Positions 6,232 to 9,337 of a DNA stretch of 9,337 nt are shown one piece after another. The stretch covers positions 1 through 9,337 of the forward strand of contig CAMYMO010000361.1 of NCBI GenBank assembly GCA_947259425.1. The letters run 5' to 3'. Position numbers and translations under genes: made by a program. Every line of letters starts with the position of its first letter. The stretch's first letter is position 1. Source of the DNA: an uncultured Ectothiorhodospiraceae bacterium (GTDB lineage: Bacteria > Pseudomonadota > Gammaproteobacteria > UBA6429 > Thiohalophilaceae). Under the pieces are notes generated by a model. It saw only the letters and a list, made by a program, of their open reading frames with translations. It made no database searches and had not been told where the DNA came from.

Positions 6232-6951
6232 TTACCACATTGCCCGGTTATCTCTCTTCTTTTCTCTCTCCATTGCGGTACCCACGAGTATATTCCATAA
6301 TTTTATGCCGGCATAATTTTCAACTTTAGTAGTGGACACCTGAAAATCGGTTAATGGTTTTCGGGTCGCCTGATTAGGAATAATAAATGACCACATATGT
6401 AACTTGCCGCGGTTATTTTCCGTCAGAACTGATTTGAAATAAGCGTGGGGTATCGGTATCGATACACCATTACCATCTTCCGTGCCAATACTTTCAACCG
6501 GCTCATCAAAGTTAAATATTGGCCCACAGATGACATAGGTTTCGAATATGGTTTTTTTATCATTTAATCGACGCACTTCGGCTTCCAGGTTCTTCCATAT
6601 TCGTCGATTAAAACTCGGTTCCTGTGGAGACATGTTTGAAAGCAAAAAGGTCTCACTATTTTGCAGTTCAGTATCACGTTTGTCGGCACTGGCAACAAGG
6701 TGACCACGATCATATCCCGAACCGGAATAGTCGACGAGATCGGCACGGAACATCTCAGGAACACGGTAATCCGGACGAAAATTATCGAGCCGCTCAATGT
6801 CTTCCCGATCCGGACTAATTATTTCCAGTGCCCACTTTGCCTGACGGAAATAATACGAATAACCAATCAAATAATGTCGATTAACGATATACTGATCAGC
6901 AGCAGGAACTCCATAACGTGTTTCGCGTCGTAAACTTGGGATGTCAGCCAT
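6232..6951 (-). CDS. DNA/RNA non-specific endonuclease (NUC1/Serratia family)
   Basis: The 239-residue protein carries the beta-beta-alpha-metal nuclease core. DRGHL (81-85) provides R82 and the general base H84. LSNMSPQ contributes N106. FNRRIWKNLE provides the metal ligand N115 and E123. The N-to-E distance of eight residues equals that of N119 and E127 in Serratia marcescens nuclease, so it should cut DNA and RNA with Mg2+. Known relatives are mostly secreted or organellar. Here there is no signal peptide, and TAG eight codons upstream of the ATG rules out a longer form. AAAAGGAG (6960-6967) lies eight bases before the ATG. The C-terminus is basic (EREKKRDNR). No inhibitor gene is recognised next to it, and its role could be nucleic-acid scavenging, repair or defence. 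Confidence 0.9.
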   Translation of the reverse strand: MADIPSLRRETRYGVPAADQYIVNRHYLIGYSYYFRQAKWALEIISPDREDIERLDNFRPDYRVPEMFRADLVDYSGSGYDRGHLVASADKRDTELQNSETFLLSNMSPQEPSFNRRIWKNLEAEVRRLNDKKTIFETYVICGPIFNFDEPVESIGTEDGNGVSIPIPHAYFKSVLTENNRGKLHMWSFIIPNQATRKPLTDFQVSTTKVENYAGIKLWNILVGTAMEREKKRDNRAMW

Positions 6952-7449
6952 AACAATAACTCCTTTTTTAGACTATTCGTAGTTAATACTTTATGTTGAA
7001 TATAATAATTATACATCCCCTATAAATTACGTGTAGTGATATCTGATGAGTTAGATCCTGATACATCCTTTACTAACCTGGAAAATCCTCGCAACTAAAA
7101 TGGTTATGCTCGCTTTTATTCGATCTACTCCCTTACTTGTTGAGATTATCCTACCCGCAAATCGCCCACATTAAGAAAACAATCCCCATTTCATCAGCAC
7201 GGCCACTAGCGCTGCATGACAAGAACTAAAACACCCCATATAGGACTTATCGAATTACGACAATGCACCCGTGGTGAAGTCAAAATGATAGATTACATTA
7301 ATTGAATGCAAGCTTCGCAATAAAACCAGAGGTAACCAATAAACCTCTCTGCTGGCAGTCTTCCATGTCAATAAATTTGCAACTGAATAGTTATGGATAG
7401 CTGTGACAATATTGGGTAAATTTGAATAATGCTAATGATGGTACTTTTT
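6952..7449. other. 498-bp intergenic stretch upstream of the nuclease gene
   Basis: No gene is supported. On the minus strand 7051-7239 is open for 62 codons except for a single TAA at 7171-7173; its first part (MGCFSSCHAALVAVLMKWG...) is hydrophobic. It has an ATG but no ribosome binding site, so it may be a decayed gene, a small membrane peptide or chance. A weak hairpin, AGAGGT (7328-7333) / ACCTCT (7343-7348), lies near the end of the DUF6164-like gene without a T-run. The nuclease promoter candidate is listed separately. Confidence 0.5.
7008..7013 (-). promoter_or_regulatory. Putative -10 element for the nuclease gene
   Basis: TATAAT on the minus strand (7013-7008) lies about 57 bases before the ATG at 6951 and would give a leader of about 50 bases. 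No good -35 lies at 16-18 bp; CTACAC (7036-7031) is the best at 17 bp and is weak. The surrounding A/T run offers other possible -10 positions. Confidence 0.25.
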
Positions 7450-7812
7450 CTAAACCAGATTAAAAAACATAATAACCGAAAGATAAATCAGTATGGCAAT
7501 CGTCAGCAAATAGCCGATAAAACGGTATGGCGCTTCCTTGAATATATCGATAATAGACCGGGTTTGACCGGAATCGACTTGTCTTTGATATTCTTTTCGC
7601 GCCCGATCATACCGCTGGCTCTGATACTCATCAATTAATGCTCTGGCTTTTACCAATAGCGTGTCGTCTTTTAACCAAATTCCCGGCATCGACAGGCCCA
7701 TAATACCAGCGGTGGTTTCATAAAAATCAATTTCATTCTCGTTTAGTAAGTCACGGATATCCTGCGCTTCATCATCCGGTACAAATCTGAGGTCGAATAA
7801 TAATATTGACAT
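7450..7812 (-). CDS. Small DUF6164-like protein with C-terminal membrane helix
   Basis: The 120-residue product has an N-terminal soluble domain (residues 2-66, VPDDEAQDIRDLL...) resembling the DUF2007/DUF6164 group of small regulatory-like domains. The pattern is a beta strand, an amphipathic helix, the GIMGLSMPGIWLKD loop and a second helix ending DEYQSQR. A charged linker follows (67-95), then one hydrophobic helix at about 98-118 that reaches the C-terminus. It is therefore probably a tail-anchored inner-membrane protein facing the cytosol. The DUF6164 assignment is from memory of the motif and the tail helix, and its function is not known. The ribosome binding site is weak (AAGAG about eight bases before the ATG). 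It is transcribed divergently from the amidotransferase gene, across 136 bp. Confidence 0.8.
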   Translation of the reverse strand: MSILLFDLRFVPDDEAQDIRDLLNENEIDFYETTAGIMGLSMPGIWLKDDTLLVKARALIDEYQSQRYDRARKEYQRQVDSGQTRSIIDIFKEAPYRFIGYLLTIAILIYLSVIMFFNLV

Positions 7813-7861
7813 ATGAAAACTCTTAAGATGATTTTAATGATTTTATTCAAAGCTATAAGGT

Positions 7862-7890
7862 AAAATAGAGCCAATAAGACCAAATAACAA
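7862..7890 (-). promoter_or_regulatory. Putative promoter of the DUF6164-like gene
   Basis: On the minus strand TTGTTA (7890-7885) and TATTTT (7867-7862) are separated by exactly 17 bp; each matches four of six consensus bases. The leader would be about 45 bases. The site lies in the divergent 136-bp region shared with the amidotransferase gene. Confidence 0.3.
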
Positions 7891-7913
7891 GACAAGCCTA
7901 TCGTAACAGATTA

Positions 7914-7941
7914 TTAACTTTTTCTCGTCCCATGCGATAAT
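7914..7941 (+). promoter_or_regulatory. Putative extended -10 promoter at the amidotransferase start
   Basis: TTAACT (7914-7919), 16 bp, then GATAAT (7936-7941) with the extended TG at 7933-7934. The predicted transcript start is about 7948-7949, right on the first ATG at 7949. No Shine-Dalgarno sequence lies before either possible ATG, which fits a leaderless or near-leaderless message. This is inference from spacing alone. Confidence 0.35.
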
Positions 7942-7948
7942 AGCGGTT

Positions 7949-8704
7949 ATGAGCATGGACAAACCCATTCTGATTTTACAACTGCGACCTGAAGATGCGA
8001 CCTCAGACAGTGAATATGCCTGTTTTCTTAAATATGGCGGCTTGCGTGTCGAGGATACTTGCCGAATACGGATCGAGCAGCACGGCATCCCTAATAACCT
8101 GAATTTGGATGACTATTCTGCCCTAATTGTCGGCGGTAGCCCGTTCGATATCAGTACTCCCGAAGACATGAAATCCAACATTCAGAATAAGATCGAAGCG
8201 GATTTTAACCGTATTCTCGAACAAGTTGTTAGCCGAGACTTTCCGTTTCTTGGTGCCTGTTCTGGTAACGGTCTGCTCGGTAATTACCTCGGCACCCGTA
8301 TTTCTAGCAAATACGCTGAAGCCGTTGGCTGTATAACATTAGATATTACCGAAGTCGGCAAACTCGACAAATTACTTACAGAATTCCCAGCACAAATCGA
8401 TGTACTACTCGGCCACAAGGAGGCCGTCGAGACCACCCCCAATGGTGCCAGTTTACTGATGACCGGCCGTGATTGCCCAGTCCAAATGTTCCGTGTTGGC
8501 GAGAACGTCTATGCAACACAGTTCCACCCGGAAGGCGACGCCGAGGAATTCTCATTGCGGATCGACACCTACCAAAATCACGGCTATTTCAAACCACACG
8601 AAGCCGATGAATTAAAAAAACGAGTCAGCCAGAAACCCACCCCGCATGCCCAGGAAATACTCAGGCGATTTGTAAAAATCTATTTTTTTGATCAAAAATC
8701 ATAA
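7949..8704 (+). CDS. Class I glutamine amidotransferase-like protein
   Basis: The 251-residue protein has the triad of class I glutamine amidotransferases. The nucleophile is C104 in FLGACSGNGLLG (G-x-C-x-G elbow); H193 and E195 lie in TQFHPEGD. LIVGGSPFDIS (59-69) and GHKEAV (155-160) are further family landmarks, as in stand-alone GMP synthase-like amidotransferases. It probably hydrolyses glutamine or a gamma-glutamyl compound. No synthase domain or partner gene is next to it, so the acceptor is unknown. The C-terminus adds a charged helical tail (216-251). Two ATGs compete as starts (7949 and 7955), and the second would give MDKPILIL, which matches where the fold begins. No Shine-Dalgarno decides between them. 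It has no signal peptide, and converges on the EAL gene with a 111-bp gap. Confidence 0.88.
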   Translation: MSMDKPILILQLRPEDATSDSEYACFLKYGGLRVEDTCRIRIEQHGIPNNLNLDDYSALIVGGSPFDISTPEDMKSNIQNKIEADFNRILEQVVSRDFPFLGACSGNGLLGNYLGTRISSKYAEAVGCITLDITEVGKLDKLLTEFPAQIDVLLGHKEAVETTPNGASLLMTGRDCPVQMFRVGENVYATQFHPEGDAEEFSLRIDTYQNHGYFKPHEADELKKRVSQKPTPHAQEILRRFVKIYFFDQKS

Positions 8705-8815
8705 AGAGACATACATAGCAAATCAGATCAATTTCCAACCAGGCCAGCATGATAAAAATGGGGATGATTAATACAAAATCATTTCGGATAAATTCATAAT
8801 AGAATTAAATATCAG

Positions 8816-9337
8816 TTAGCAAATTAGGTCATCCAACTTATGTGGTTTGGCGATCCCATATCCTTGCAGATAGTCCACACCAATATTTTTAAGAATGGCG
8901 ATAGATTCCTGATCTTGAACAAATTCGGCAATGACTTGTTTCTCCATAAAATGGCCTATCTCACATATCGATTTAACGACCGCATAATCATTACGATTAC
9001 TAACAATATCCTTGATAAATACACCATCAATTTTCAGATAGTCCACAGGTAAACTCTTAAGATAGGAATAAGAAGACATACCAGTCCCAAAATCATCAAG
9101 TGAAAATTTACACCCGGTTGCTTTTATCGTTTGGATAAAGTCTGCAGTATCTGACAAATTGGTTACCCCAGCTGTCTCGGTAACTTCAAAACAGACTTTT
9201 TCAATTGACACCGAAGTCTGACTAACTTGCTGATAGATAAAATCGATCAATTGTTCGTTATTCAATGACTGTCCTGATAAATTAATACTGAATGCCGATA
9301 CATCTGAGACCAGGTCTTCGTGGGTTGCCAACCACTC
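8816..9337 (-). CDS. EAL-domain cyclic-di-GMP phosphodiesterase (C-terminal part)
   Basis: The frame is open from the right edge to TAA at 8816-8818, giving 173 residues; the 5' part is outside the window. It covers most of an EAL domain, which cuts cyclic-di-GMP to linear pGpG. Visible catalytic and metal residues, numbered from the edge, are N19 (INLSG), E51 and E54 (FEVTET), D81-D82 (DDFGTG), K102 (LKID), E138 (IAE) and Q158 (LQGYG). Their spacings equal those of RocR (N233, E265, D295, D296, K316, E352, Q372), so activity is likely; the EAL motif itself is off-window. The usual AEGVE is AEFVQ here. An upstream GGDEF or PAS part is common in such proteins but not visible. The protein ends soon after the domain (KPHKLDDLIC). 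Confidence 0.92.
   Translation of the reverse strand, partial: EWLATHEDLVSDVSAFSINLSGQSLNNEQLIDFIYQQVSQTSVSIEKVCFEVTETAGVTNLSDTADFIQTIKATGCKFSLDDFGTGMSSYSYLKSLPVDYLKIDGVFIKDIVSNRNDYAVVKSICEIGHFMEKQVIAEFVQDQESIAILKNIGVDYLQGYGIAKPHKLDDLIC

Noticed and set aside
8764..8783. ATGATT/AATCAT dyad between the amidotransferase and EAL genes as a terminator
   Set aside because: Six weak A/T pairs and no T-run on either side.

Overview
The window looks like an ordinary chromosomal stretch of a bacterium, most likely a gammaproteobacterium. The reasons are moderate base composition, Shine-Dalgarno sites of the GGAG/GGAGG type, membrane-bound and EAL-type cyclic-di-GMP enzymes, and the protein styles seen (GFA/CENP-V protein, DUF6164-like membrane protein, exported lipase). 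This placement is inferred from protein character, not from a marker gene. No rRNA, tRNA, CRISPR array, insertion sequence or phage gene was seen.

Layout, left to right. At 1-116 (+) is the C-terminal tail of an unidentified protein. At 117-377 lies a non-coding stretch with a perfect 14-bp palindrome that matches the core of an ARG box, a possible 26-residue membrane peptide ORF, and a TATAAT element. At 378-743 (+) is a small GFA-family zinc protein. It converges on a block of minus-strand genes: a membrane diguanylate cyclase with an intact inhibitory I-site (806-1936), an exported alpha/beta-hydrolase lipase (2337-3173), an unrecognised exported protein (3707-4381), a clearly decayed nitroreductase pseudogene (4435-4855), a membrane-anchored alpha/beta hydrolase (4996-6048), a DNA/RNA non-specific endonuclease without a signal peptide (6232-6951), and a small DUF6164-like protein with one C-terminal membrane helix (7450-7812). 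A class I glutamine amidotransferase-like gene (7949-8704, +) is divergent from the last of these. It converges on the C-terminal part of an EAL-domain phosphodiesterase that runs off the right edge (8816-9337, -).

The genes are mostly separated by 135-530 bp, each with its own ribosome binding site, so they look like single-gene transcription units rather than an operon. No shared pathway joins them. The nearest to a theme is cyclic-di-GMP turnover: a synthase near the left end and a degrading enzyme at the right end, both predicted active from their motifs. Two other genes encode hydrolases of the same fold, one secreted and one anchored in the inner membrane.

I do not see a convincing new multi-gene system. 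The best-supported notable object is the nitroreductase pseudogene: two in-frame stops, a one-base frameshift and a lost N-terminus. Other points worth checking are the ARG-box-like palindrome, the signal-less NUC-family nuclease, a possible leaderless amidotransferase mRNA, an inverted repeat built around a stop codon, and protein-like remnants in three long intergenic stretches.
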